NCBI RefSeq assembly: GCF_004363095.1 | Contig: NZ_SNYO01000007.1 | Span: 186,001-250,000, forward strand | Direction of reading: 5' to 3' | DNA: 64,000 nt | Source of the DNA: Actinomycetospora succinea | GTDB taxonomy: Bacteria; Actinomycetota; Actinomycetes; Mycobacteriales; Pseudonocardiaceae | In this document: piece after piece, positions 17,096-24,462 of the stretch | Layout: the number at the start of each line of letters is the position of its first letter | How positions within the stretch are numbered: the stretch's first letter is position 1 | The notes under the pieces: generated by a model | Databases searched by the model: none | Told to the model about the DNA's origin: nothing | Seen by the model: the letters and a program-made list of their open reading frames with translations, nothing else | Made by a program: the position numbers and the translations under genes

Positions 17096-19098
17096 CCGGG
17101 CGTCCCCAGGGTGACGAGCGTGGCGTGCGCCTCGACGTACTGGCCGACCGCGACGTGCACGGTCTCCACGACGCCGTCGGCGGCGGCGAGGGCCGGGTGC
17201 TCCATCTTCATCGCCTCGAGCACGACGAGCTTCTGCCCGGCGACGACGTGCTCGCCCTCGGCCACGAGGACCTCGACCACGGTGCCCGGGACCTCGCTGA
17301 CCGGCCCCGCCCCGCCCGCCGCGGCGTCGGGGGCGGGCAGGCGCGGGACCTCGCGCCAGGCGCTGTGGCCCTCGCCGTCGTCGACGTGGGCGGTGCCGTC
17401 GTGGTGGGCGACGCGGCAGCGGTACTCGACGCCGTCGAGGGTGACGCGCACACCGTCGGGGGTGGGGTCGCGGAGGGTGATCCCGTCGTTGGTCGGGACG
17501 ACCTCGCCGTCCGGGCCCTCCCAGGCGATCGCCGGCCTCGGCGTGCCCCGGAGGAGGCGCCAGCCGGGCGGGGCGAGGTCCTTCAGGGGGTCGTTGGCTC
17601 GCCGCGCCGCGCTCGTGCAGGCGACGGCCGCCGCGAGGTGCACGACGCGCGGGGTGGCGGGCTCGGGGGTGCGCAGCGCGGCGTGCTGCTCGAGGAAGTC
17701 GGTGCGGGTCTCGCCGGCGAGGAAGTCGGCGTCGCGCAGGACGGCGACGAGCAGGTCGCGGTTGGTGGCGGGGCCATGGATCTCGGCCTGCGCCAGGCCC
17801 GCGGAGAGCCGCCGGGCGGCCGCCGCGCGGGTCGGGGCGTGGGCGATGACCTTGGCGATCATGGGGTCGTAGAACGCGCTGATCTCGCCCGAGGCGCCGA
17901 GCGCGTCCTCCCAGCGCAGCGTGGTGTCGTGGCGGTAGCGGTGCAGCGTCCCGGGGCTGGGGCGGTCGCCGGCGCTGGGGTCCTCGGCGTAGAGGCGCAC
18001 CTCGATCGCGTGCCCGCGTGGGACGACGCCGGCCTGGGTGAACGGCACCTCCTCACCGTCGGCGATCGCCAGCTGGAGCGCGACGAGGTCGACGCCGTAG
18101 ACCTCCTCGGTGACGGGGTGCTCGACCTGCAGCCGGGTGTTCATCTCGAGGAAGTAGAAGCTCGCCTGTGTCAGCGTGGCGGCGGGCGGCACGGAGCGCA
18201 GCGGAGCTGCCGCGACGGAGGCGTCGACACTGCTGACGTCACACGTCAGGAAATCCGCATCCTCGAGCAGGAACTCCACCGTCCCGGCGCCGACGTAGCC
18301 GAGCTTCTCGGCCAGCGCGACGGCCGTGGCTCCCATGCGCTCGCGCAGCTCCGGCGACACCGCCGGCGACGGCGCCTCCTCGACGACCTTCTGGTGCCGC
18401 CGCTGGATCGAGCACTCGCGCTCGCCGAGGTGCACGACGTGCCCGTGCGCGTCGCCGAGGACCTGGATCTCGATGTGGCGCGGCGCGTCGAGGAGGCGTT
18501 CGAGGAAGACGGTGTCGTCGCCGAAGCTGCGGGCGGCCTCGGCGCGGGCGGAGCGGACGGCGTCGGCGAGCGCGTCGGGCGACCGGACCTCGCGCATCCC
18601 GCTGCCGCCGCCACCCGCGCTGGCCTTGACGAGCAGGGGGAAGCCGACGCCCTCGGCCGCGCGGGCCCAATCGGCGGCGTCGTCCGTCTCGAGCAGCGCG
18701 TCCGGCAGCGTCGGGACGCCGGCCTCGCGGGCCAGGGCCTTGGCGGTGTGCTTGACACCCATCGCCTCGATCGACGCGGGGTCCGGGCCGACCCACGTCA
18801 GGCCGGCGTCGGCGACCCGGCGCGCGAACGCGGCGTTCTCCGAGAGGAAGCCGTAGCCGGGGTGCACGGCGTCGGCGCCGGTGGCCCGCGCCGCGGCGAG
18901 GACCTGCTCGGCGTCGAGGTAGGTCTCGGCGCTCGTCGACCCGCGCAGCGCGACGGCCCGGTCGGCCTCGGCGACGTGCGGGGCGTCGGCGTCGGGTGCG
19001 GAGTAGATCGCGACCGTGCGGATGCCGAGGGTCCGCGCGCCGCGGATCACCCGCCGCGCGATCTCCCCGCGGTTGGCCACGAGCAGCGTGCTGATCAC
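17092..19098 (-). CDS. Acyl-CoA carboxylase alpha subunit (biotin carboxylase/BCCP) with in-frame insertion
   Basis: The 668-residue protein has a biotin carboxylase N-domain (TLLVANRGEIARRVIR), ATP-grasp loop ASAGGGGSGMREV, ERECSIQRRHQKVVEEAPSP, the signature FLEMNTRLQVEHPVTEE and a C-terminal biotin domain with EAMKMEH. It carboxylates biotin for the adjacent carboxyltransferase. Between AGTVEF and FYFLEMN it carries about 30 extra residues (around 281-311) that the homologous subunit at 35132-37117 lacks. Those residues are encoded by a 79-bp repeat also present upstream of this gene. The glycine-rich loop has Ser where the second homologue has Lys. The GTG start follows a 117-base gap; the downstream junction overlaps. 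Confidence 0.93.
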   Translation of the reverse strand: MISTLLVANRGEIARRVIRGARTLGIRTVAIYSAPDADAPHVAEADRAVALRGSTSAETYLDAEQVLAAARATGADAVHPGYGFLSENAAFARRVADAGLTWVGPDPASIEAMGVKHTAKALAREAGVPTLPDALLETDDAADWARAAEGVGFPLLVKASAGGGGSGMREVRSPDALADAVRSARAEAARSFGDDTVFLERLLDAPRHIEIQVLGDAHGHVVHLGERECSIQRRHQKVVEEAPSPAVSPELRERMGATAVALAEKLGYVGAGTVEFLLEDADFLTCDVSSVDASVAAAPLRSVPPAATLTQASFYFLEMNTRLQVEHPVTEEVYGVDLVALQLAIADGEEVPFTQAGVVPRGHAIEVRLYAEDPSAGDRPSPGTLHRYRHDTTLRWEDALGASGEISAFYDPMIAKVIAHAPTRAAAARRLSAGLAQAEIHGPATNRDLLVAVLRDADFLAGETRTDFLEQHAALRTPEPATPRVVHLAAAVACTSAARRANDPLKDLAPPGWRLLRGTPRPAIAWEGPDGEVVPTNDGITLRDPTPDGVRVTLDGVEYRCRVAHHDGTAHVDDGEGHSAWREVPRLPAPDAAAGGAGPVSEVPGTVVEVLVAEGEHVVAGQKLVVLEAMKMEHPALAAADGVVETVHVAVGQYVEAHATLVTLGTPG
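18178..18256. repeat. 79-bp dispersed repeat, copy 1, inside biotin carboxylase gene
   Basis: This copy matches 19118-19196 in inverted orientation at 72 of 79 positions by hand alignment. It contains CTGACG...CGTCAG and other short inverted repeats. On the coding (minus) strand it reads DFLTCDVSSVDASVAAAPLR followed by SVPPAA. It is in frame, without stops, immediately before the conserved FLEMNTRLQVEHP segment. Confidence 0.9.
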
Positions 19099-19117
19099 CG
19101 GCTCACCTCGAGATGGG

Positions 19118-19196
19118 GGATTTCCTGACGTTGAACGTCAGCAGTGTTGATGCCTCCGGCGCGGCAGCTCCGCTGCGCTCCGTGCCGCCTGCCGCC
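19118..19196. repeat. 79-bp dispersed repeat, copy 2, intergenic
   Basis: This copy lies between the carboxyltransferase stop (19216) and the biotin carboxylase start (19098), inverted relative to the copy inside the carboxylase gene. In the frame matching copy 1 it would encode DFLTLNVSSVDASGAAAPLR, differing partly by synonymous changes. It fills most of the only sizeable gap in an operon whose other junctions overlap or abut. Confidence 0.9.
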
Positions 19197-19215
19197 AGGC
19201 TGGGACACCCGTGCC

Positions 19216-20844
19216 TCACATCCGGAACGGCGCGAAGCGGGTCGCGCCGGCGATCGGGGCCGAGTGGACGGCGGAGAGGGCGAGGCCGAGGACCGTGCGG
19301 GTGTCGCGGGGGTCGATGACGCCGTCGTCCCACATCCGCCCCGACGCGTAGACGGCGTTGGACTGCGCCTCGACGCCGTCCTCGATCGCCTTGCGCGTCA
19401 CGCGGTCGGTCGCCTCGTCGTACTCCCGGCCCGCCCGTTCCGCCGAGCGGCGCTGCACCATCGACATGACGCCGGCGAGCTGGGTGCCGCCCATGACCGC
19501 GATGCGGTGGTTGGGCCAGGTGAAGACGAAGCGCGGGTCGTAGGCGCGCCCGGACATGCCGTAGTTCCCGGCGCCGTAGGACGCGCCGACCATGAGGGTC
19601 AGGTGCGGGACCTCGGAGTTCGACACCGCGTTGATCAGCTTCGCGCCGTCCTTGATGATCCCACCGCGCTCGTAGGCGGAACCGACCATGAACCCCGTGA
19701 TGTTCTGGACGAACAGCAGCGGGATCGACCGGGCGTTGGCGAGCTGGACGAACTGCGCGCCCTTCTGCGACTCCTCCGAGAACAAGATCCCGTTGTTCGC
19801 GAGCACGCCGACCGGGAAGCCGCCGATCGAGCCCCAGCCGCACACGAGCGTCGTGCCGTAGAGCGGCTTGTGCTCGTCGAACCGCGAGCCGTCGAGCACG
19901 CGGGCCAGCACGTCGCGCACCTCGACGCTCCGCTTCGCGTCGGACGCCGCGCAGGCCAGCAGCTCCTCGGCCGGGCGGAGCGGTGGGTCCGCCGGCAAGG
20001 ACGGCCCCGGCCCCGCCTTCCGCCACCCCAGGTCGGCGACGATCCGCCGCCCGATCCGCAGGGCGTCGCGCTCGTCGGCGGCGAGGTGGTCGGCGAGGCC
20101 CGACTCGCGCGCGTGCATCTCCGCGCCGCCGAGGGTCTCGTCGTCGACGTCCTCGTTGATCGCCATCTTCACCAGCGGCGGCCCGCCCAGGTAGACGGTC
20201 GCCTGCCCGCGCACGAAGACCGTGTACTCGCTCATGCCGGGCATGTACGCGCCGCCCGCGGTCGACGAACCGAAGACCACGGCGATCGTCGGGATCCCCG
20301 CCGCCGAGAGCCGCGTCATCTCGCGGAACGTCCGCCCGCCGGGCACGAACAGGTCGGCCTGGCGCGGGAGGTCGGCACCCCCGGACTCGACGAGCGCGAC
20401 GACCGGGAGCCGGTTGCGCTCGGCGATCTCCAGGGCGCGCAGCTGCTTGGTGACGCCGATCGGGGTGATCGAGCCGCCCTTCACCGTCGGCTCGTTCGCG
20501 ATCACCATGCACTCGACGCCGCTGACCGCGCCGATCCCCACCACCAGGCCCGCGCCCGGCGTCGTCAGGTCCGGCTCGTGCGCCCCGGCCAGCGCGCCGA
20601 TCTCGAGGAACGCCGCGTCGGGGTCGAGCAGCAGGTCGACGCGCTCGCGGGCGGTCAGGCGGCCGCGGTCGTGGTGCCGGTCGACGTACTTCGCGCCGCC
20701 GGCGGCGAGCACCGTCGCGGCGACCTCGTCGACGCCGGCGAGGGCGTCGAGCATCGCGGCGCGGTCGGCGGCGTACTCCGGGGACGACGGGTCGAGCCGC
20801 GACGCCAGGACAGCGGCGGGACTGATGTCGGGAACAAGGCTCAT
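19216..20844 (-). CDS. Acyl-CoA carboxylase beta subunit (carboxyltransferase)
   Basis: This 542-residue biotin-dependent carboxyltransferase is of the propionyl/methylcrotonyl/geranyl-CoA type. The N-half has RLTARERVDLLLDPDAAFLE, GSSTAGGAYMPGMSEY and [17 protein letters not shown]. The C-half has [43 protein letters not shown] and GASYGAGNYGMSGRAYDPRF. It moves carboxyl from biotin to the acyl-CoA made by the upstream ligase and dehydrogenase. Substrate choice between methylcrotonyl-, geranyl- or a longer branched acyl-CoA cannot be settled from sequence; the neighbouring AtuA-like gene favours an acyclic terpenoid or branched acid. The ATG at 20844 overlaps the preceding stop. Confidence 0.93.
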   Translation of the reverse strand: MSLVPDISPAAVLASRLDPSSPEYAADRAAMLDALAGVDEVAATVLAAGGAKYVDRHHDRGRLTARERVDLLLDPDAAFLEIGALAGAHEPDLTTPGAGLVVGIGAVSGVECMVIANEPTVKGGSITPIGVTKQLRALEIAERNRLPVVALVESGGADLPRQADLFVPGGRTFREMTRLSAAGIPTIAVVFGSSTAGGAYMPGMSEYTVFVRGQATVYLGGPPLVKMAINEDVDDETLGGAEMHARESGLADHLAADERDALRIGRRIVADLGWRKAGPGPSLPADPPLRPAEELLACAASDAKRSVEVRDVLARVLDGSRFDEHKPLYGTTLVCGWGSIGGFPVGVLANNGILFSEESQKGAQFVQLANARSIPLLFVQNITGFMVGSAYERGGIIKDGAKLINAVSNSEVPHLTLMVGASYGAGNYGMSGRAYDPRFVFTWPNHRIAVMGGTQLAGVMSMVQRRSAERAGREYDEATDRVTRKAIEDGVEAQSNAVYASGRMWDDGVIDPRDTRTVLGLALSAVHSAPIAGATRFAPFRM

Positions 20845-21659
20845 GCCCGCACCGGGTCCTTCCCCGGCGTCCCCGCGAACGCCTGGCCGATGGTCATCCA
20901 CTCGCGCGCGGCGTCGCCGGTGACGTGGAGGGAGGTGTCGTCGACGTGCACCCGCCGGATCAGCACCAGGCAGAACTCCTCGACGTCGCCGGTGATGGCT
21001 TCGCCACGTGAGTGATCCGGGTCGTCCTGGCGACCCACATCGCTCACGTGGGGCTCGCCCCATCGCCACACCTCGCCCGACGGGCCGGTGAGCTCGACGC
21101 ACACGGGCACCTCGGGCACGTCCAGCGAGCGGACCCGGTAGCCCTGCGCCCGCGCGCGGACCGCGAGGTCGGCGACGTGGCGCAGCCGGTCGGTCGGGGC
21201 GAGCCGGGACCCGAGGGCGTCGGCCACGTCGCTGCCGTGCGCCCAGGTCTCCATGATCCGGCTGGTGATCGCCGAGCGCACCGACATCGACGGCCCGTAC
21301 CAGGGCAGACGCGCCGAGGGGTCGCAGGCGCGCGCGGCGTCGTCGAACGCCCGCGCCGCGTCCTGCCAGTACGCGAGCGCGGCGGGCCCGACCTCCGGGA
21401 CGTCGGCGAGGGTCCGGTCGACGTAGGTCGCGACGTCGGTGATCGCGTCACGCTCGGCCTCGAACGCCGCCGGCGTCGAGATCGCTCGCGCGAACGCGCC
21501 GTCGAACCAGCCGAGGTGGGCGATCTGGTCGCGGACCGTCCAGGGCTCGGCGCGGGTCGGCAGCGTCCACGACGCCCGCGGCAGCTCGCGGACGAGAGAC
21601 ATCACCGCCGCCCGCTCGGCGTCGAGGTCCGCCAGCAGCTCGTCGACCGACGGGCTCAT
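20841..21659 (-). CDS. DinB/maleylpyruvate-isomerase-fold protein (TIGR03084 type) with in-frame insertion
   Basis: The 272-residue protein has the N-terminal helical metal-binding domain of the mycothiol-dependent maleylpyruvate isomerase/DinB superfamily (WTVRDQIAHLGWFDGAFARA, ITSRIMETWAHGSDVADALG, with His48 and His141 as likely metal ligands). The C-terminal part reads FCLVLIRRVHVDDTSLHVTGDAAREW. The break between WRWG and TGDVEEF contains about 18 extra residues (203-220, PHVSDVGRQDDPDHSRG...), encoded by a hairpin element found again at 38259-38317. Catalytic role in the operon is unknown. Start and stop both overlap neighbours by four bases. Confidence 0.85.
   Translation of the reverse strand: MSPSVDELLADLDAERAAVMSLVRELPRASWTLPTRAEPWTVRDQIAHLGWFDGAFARAISTPAAFEAERDAITDVATYVDRTLADVPEVGPAALAYWQDAARAFDDAARACDPSARLPWYGPSMSVRSAITSRIMETWAHGSDVADALGSRLAPTDRLRHVADLAVRARAQGYRVRSLDVPEVPVCVELTGPSGEVWRWGEPHVSDVGRQDDPDHSRGEAITGDVEEFCLVLIRRVHVDDTSLHVTGDAAREWMTIGQAFAGTPGKDPVRA
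20992..21050. repeat. 59-bp hairpin element, copy inside a coding region
   Basis: This copy matches 38259-38317 at 56 of 59 positions. It includes TGATGGCTTCGCC outside the stem and the stem CACGTGAGTGATCCGGGTCG (21005-21024) paired imperfectly with 21031-21050 around loop TCCTGG. Here it is translated in frame on the minus strand. The other copy is an intergenic terminator. Confidence 0.9.
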
Positions 21660-22882
21660 CCGTCGAGCCCCAGCCGGCCCGCCACGACCTCGTTCATGAT
21701 GTCGTTGGCGCCGCCGCCGATCCCGAGGATCCGCGCGTCGCGGTAGTGGCGCTCGACCTCCACGCCGTGCATGTAGCCCATCCCTCCGTGCAGCTGGACC
21801 GCGCGGTCGACGACGGCGTCGCACGCCGCGACCGCGGTGTTCTTGGCCATGGCGAGCTCGGTGACGACGTCCTCGCCGGCCTGCCAGCGGGCGAGGACGT
21901 CCCGCACGTAGGTCCGCGCGACCGTCGCCTCGCGCGCCATCTCCGCGATCTGGTGGCGCACCACCTGGCGCTGCGCGAGCGGCGCGCCGAACGTCCGGCG
22001 CGCGCGGGCCCAGTCGATCGTCAGGTCGACGCAGCGCTGCGCGGTCGCGTACGCCTGGACGGCCATCGAGAGCCGCTCGGCCGCGAAGTTGACCATGATC
22101 TGGCGGAAGCCCGTGCCCTCGGCGCCGACGAGGTTCGCAGCCGGCACCCGCACCCCGTCGAAGCGCAGCTCCGCGGTGTCGCTGCAGTGCCAGCCCATCT
22201 TGCGCAGCCGCGAGCGCGACACCCCGGGCCGGTCGGTCTCGATCACCAGCAGCGAGATGCCGCGGTGTCCCTCGCCGCCCGTGCGCACGGCCGTGGTGAC
22301 GATGTCCGCCCGCGTCCCCGAGGTGATGAACGTCTTCGCGCCGTCGACGACGAAGGCGTCGCCGTCCCGGCGGGCGCGGGTCGTCAGCGCCGCGACGTCG
22401 GAGCCGGCCTCCGGCTCGGTGATGCCGAGCGAGGTGATCATCTGCCCGGCGAGGGCGGGCTTGACGAAGCGCGCGATCTGGTCGGGGTCGCCGGCGTTCG
22501 CGATGTGCGGGACCCCGATGCCGTGGGTGAACAGGCCCGCGCAGACCCCGCTCGACCCGCCGGAGAGGATCAGCTGCTCGGCGACGAGGCAGGCGTCGAG
22601 GTGCTCGCCGACCCCGCCCGCGGCCTCGGGGAAGCCGAGCTCGAGCAGGCCGAGCGCCCCGGCCCGCTCGTGCAGCGCGCGCGGCAGGGCGCCGTCGTCC
22701 TCCCACTGCGCGAGATTCGGGACGATCTCGCGCGCGGTGAAGTCGGCGACCAGCTCGCGCAGCGCCCGCCGCTCCGGCGTCGACCACGCGTCGTGCGCGC
22801 TGCCGGATGCCGAGCGAAGGGCACCTTCGCTCGATCTATCCGAGCGAAGGTGCCCTTCGCTCGGAACAGGCGCGCCCGTCAC
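21656..22882 (-). CDS. Acyl-CoA dehydrogenase with palindrome-encoded N-terminus
   Basis: A 408-residue acyl-CoA dehydrogenase: N-domain from STPERRALRELVADFTARE, middle domain SLGITEPEAGSDVAALTTR and VDGAKTFITSGTRADIVTT, C-domain RTFGAPLAQRQVVRHQIAEM and QLHGGMGYMHGVEVERHYRD. The C-terminal motif reads ILGIGGGANDIMNE, and AAERLSMA may supply the catalytic Glu. The first about 26 residues, before the family's normal start, are coded by a 24-bp-arm palindrome (SEGHLRSDRSSEGALRS). The GTG at 22882 overlaps the ligase stop, so the element seems to sit between the coupled start codon and the conserved domain. Confidence 0.9.
   Translation of the reverse strand: MTGAPVPSEGHLRSDRSSEGALRSASGSAHDAWSTPERRALRELVADFTAREIVPNLAQWEDDGALPRALHERAGALGLLELGFPEAAGGVGEHLDACLVAEQLILSGGSSGVCAGLFTHGIGVPHIANAGDPDQIARFVKPALAGQMITSLGITEPEAGSDVAALTTRARRDGDAFVVDGAKTFITSGTRADIVTTAVRTGGEGHRGISLLVIETDRPGVSRSRLRKMGWHCSDTAELRFDGVRVPAANLVGAEGTGFRQIMVNFAAERLSMAVQAYATAQRCVDLTIDWARARRTFGAPLAQRQVVRHQIAEMAREATVARTYVRDVLARWQAGEDVVTELAMAKNTAVAACDAVVDRAVQLHGGMGYMHGVEVERHYRDARILGIGGGANDIMNEVVAGRLGLDG
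22810..22864. repeat. 55-bp perfect palindrome at the start of an acyl-CoA dehydrogenase gene
   Basis: Two 24-base arms (22810-22833 and 22841-22864) are exact reverse complements around a seven-base loop. Each arm is itself a palindrome, CGAGCGAAGG with CCTTCGCTCG around three bases. It is translated in frame on the minus strand as two near-copies of SEGxLRS. Confidence 0.9.
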
Positions 22883-24378
22883 CGGCGGACCGCCTCGGCC
22901 TGCCCGGCGAACTGCTCGCGCAGGACCCGCTTGAGCAGCTTCCCGGTCGCGTTGCGCGGCAGCTCCCCGACGACCTCGACGCGTCGCGGGGCCTTGAAGT
23001 GCGCGATCCGCTCGCGGGCGAAGGCGATCACCTCGTCGGGGTCGATGTCATCCGAGGCCACGACCACCGCCAGCACCGTCTCGCCCCACTGCGCGTCGCC
23101 GATCCCGACGACGGCGACGTCGGCGATCGCGGGGTGGCGGTGCAGGACCTGTTCGACCTCGACGGGGTAGACGTTCTCGCCGCCCGTGATGATCATGTCC
23201 TTCTTGCGGTCGACGAGCGTCACGAAGCCCTCGGCGTCGCGGACGCCCAGGTCGCCGGAGTGGAACCACCCGTCGCGCATCACCTCGGCGGTGGCCTCCG
23301 GACGGTTCCAGTAGCCCGCGAAGACCGTCGGCCCGCGCAGCACCAGCTCCCCGACCTCGCCGACCGCCACGTCCTCGCCCGTCGAGGAGACCAGCCGCGC
23401 GTCGACGTGCAGGAACGGCCGCCCGACCGAGCCGGCGTGGGTGAGCACGTCGGCGGCGTCGAGGAAGAGCGCGGCGGGCGAGAGCTCGGTCATCCCGAAG
23501 CCCTCGGTGAACGTCCAGCCGAGGCCGGTGAAGTGCTCGATCACCGTGACCGGGCACGGCGCCCCGCCCGAGATCGCCCAGCGCAGCGCGGGCATCGGCG
23601 GCAGCGAGGGCAGCCGGGTCAGCGCCGCCCACATCGCGGGCACGAGGAACTGGGTGGTGACGCCCTCGGCGGCCATCAGGTCAGCGAACGCCGCGGGGTC
23701 GAACGACGGCACGACGACGACCGTGCCGCCGGCGTAGAGCAGGGGGAGTGCGGAGAGCCCGAGCGCGCCGATGTGGAACAGCGGCGCCGCCGCGATCGTC
23801 ACGTCGGTGCCGCTGACGCCGGCACCCGCGGTGACCATGTTGATCGCGTTCCACAGCATGTTGTCGTGCGTGAGCACCGCGCCCTTGGGGACGCCCGTGG
23901 TGCCCGAGGTGTACATGATCACGCAGGGGTCGTCGCCCGCCGCCGGGTGCGCCGCGACGGTCCCGTCGCCCGGCTCTGCGCCGAGCGCGACGAGCACCGG
24001 CGGTGTGTCCAGCTCGTCCAGCGCGCCCTTCGCGAGGGCCTCGAAGGCCACCGAACCCACGAGCACCGTCGCTCCCGAGTCGCGCAGGACGTGCGCGACC
24101 TCGGCCGGCGCGAGGCGGTGGTTGACGGGCACGGCCACCGCGCCGATCCGTGCCGCGCCGAAGAGCCACTCGAGGTAGGCGGCAGAGTTCTCGCCGAGCA
24201 GGGCGACGCGCGTGCCGGCCCCGACGCCGAGCCCCGCGAGGGCGGCGGCCCGCGCGCTCACGCGCCGGTCGAGGGCGGCGTAGTCGTGGCGGGCGCCGGT
24301 GGCGACGTCCACCACGGCCGTCGCGTGCGGGCGGCGTTCCGCCCGTCGCGCGATCCAGTCGGCGATCCCACCGTCCAT
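22879..24378 (-). CDS. Acyl-CoA ligase (AMP-forming, FadD type)
   Basis: This 499-residue ANL-superfamily enzyme activates a carboxylic acid to its CoA thioester through an acyl-adenylate. Motifs are the P-loop MYTSGTTGVPKGAVLTH near residue 155, FGMTELSP near 290, the A7/A8 region WFHSGDLGVRDAEGFVTLVDR with KKDMIITGGENVYPVEVE, and the catalytic lysine in LPRNATGKLLKR close to the end. It is the first gene of the operon and therefore probably sets the substrate. ATG at 24378 follows GAGAGGAG. A TetR operator lies about 50 bases upstream. Confidence 0.93.
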   Translation of the reverse strand: MDGGIADWIARRAERRPHATAVVDVATGARHDYAALDRRVSARAAALAGLGVGAGTRVALLGENSAAYLEWLFGAARIGAVAVPVNHRLAPAEVAHVLRDSGATVLVGSVAFEALAKGALDELDTPPVLVALGAEPGDGTVAAHPAAGDDPCVIMYTSGTTGVPKGAVLTHDNMLWNAINMVTAGAGVSGTDVTIAAAPLFHIGALGLSALPLLYAGGTVVVVPSFDPAAFADLMAAEGVTTQFLVPAMWAALTRLPSLPPMPALRWAISGGAPCPVTVIEHFTGLGWTFTEGFGMTELSPAALFLDAADVLTHAGSVGRPFLHVDARLVSSTGEDVAVGEVGELVLRGPTVFAGYWNRPEATAEVMRDGWFHSGDLGVRDAEGFVTLVDRKKDMIITGGENVYPVEVEQVLHRHPAIADVAVVGIGDAQWGETVLAVVVASDDIDPDEVIAFARERIAHFKAPRRVEVVGELPRNATGKLLKRVLREQFAGQAEAVRR

Positions 24379-24426
24379 CGCCGGCTCCTCTCGGTCCTGA
24401 CCCACGACGCCGTGACGTGCGCTACT

Positions 24427-24446
24427 CTGCCCGTACGTGCGGTCAG
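24427..24446. promoter_or_regulatory. TetR-type operator between divergent genes
   Basis: CTGCCCGTACGTGCGGTCAG is a near-perfect 20-bp palindrome (one mismatched pair per half) centred on ACGT. It lies in the 84-base gap between the CoA ligase gene and the tetR gene. Its form matches common TetR-family sites (nGACCGnACGTnCGGTCn). The tetR product probably represses both transcripts until an acyl-CoA or its precursor binds. Confidence 0.75.
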
Positions 24447-24462
24447 TTTTCAAGGGGGTGCC

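Noticed and set aside
18166-18258. Intein inside the biotin carboxylase
   Set aside because: The insertion is only about 30 residues and has none of the splicing motifs (N-terminal Cys/Ser block, C-terminal HN). It is a short repeat-derived insertion.
19103-20512. An alternative protein reading through the intergenic repeat
   Set aside because: That frame is a shadow of the carboxyltransferase gene. It only looks open because of GC bias and the stop-free repeat.
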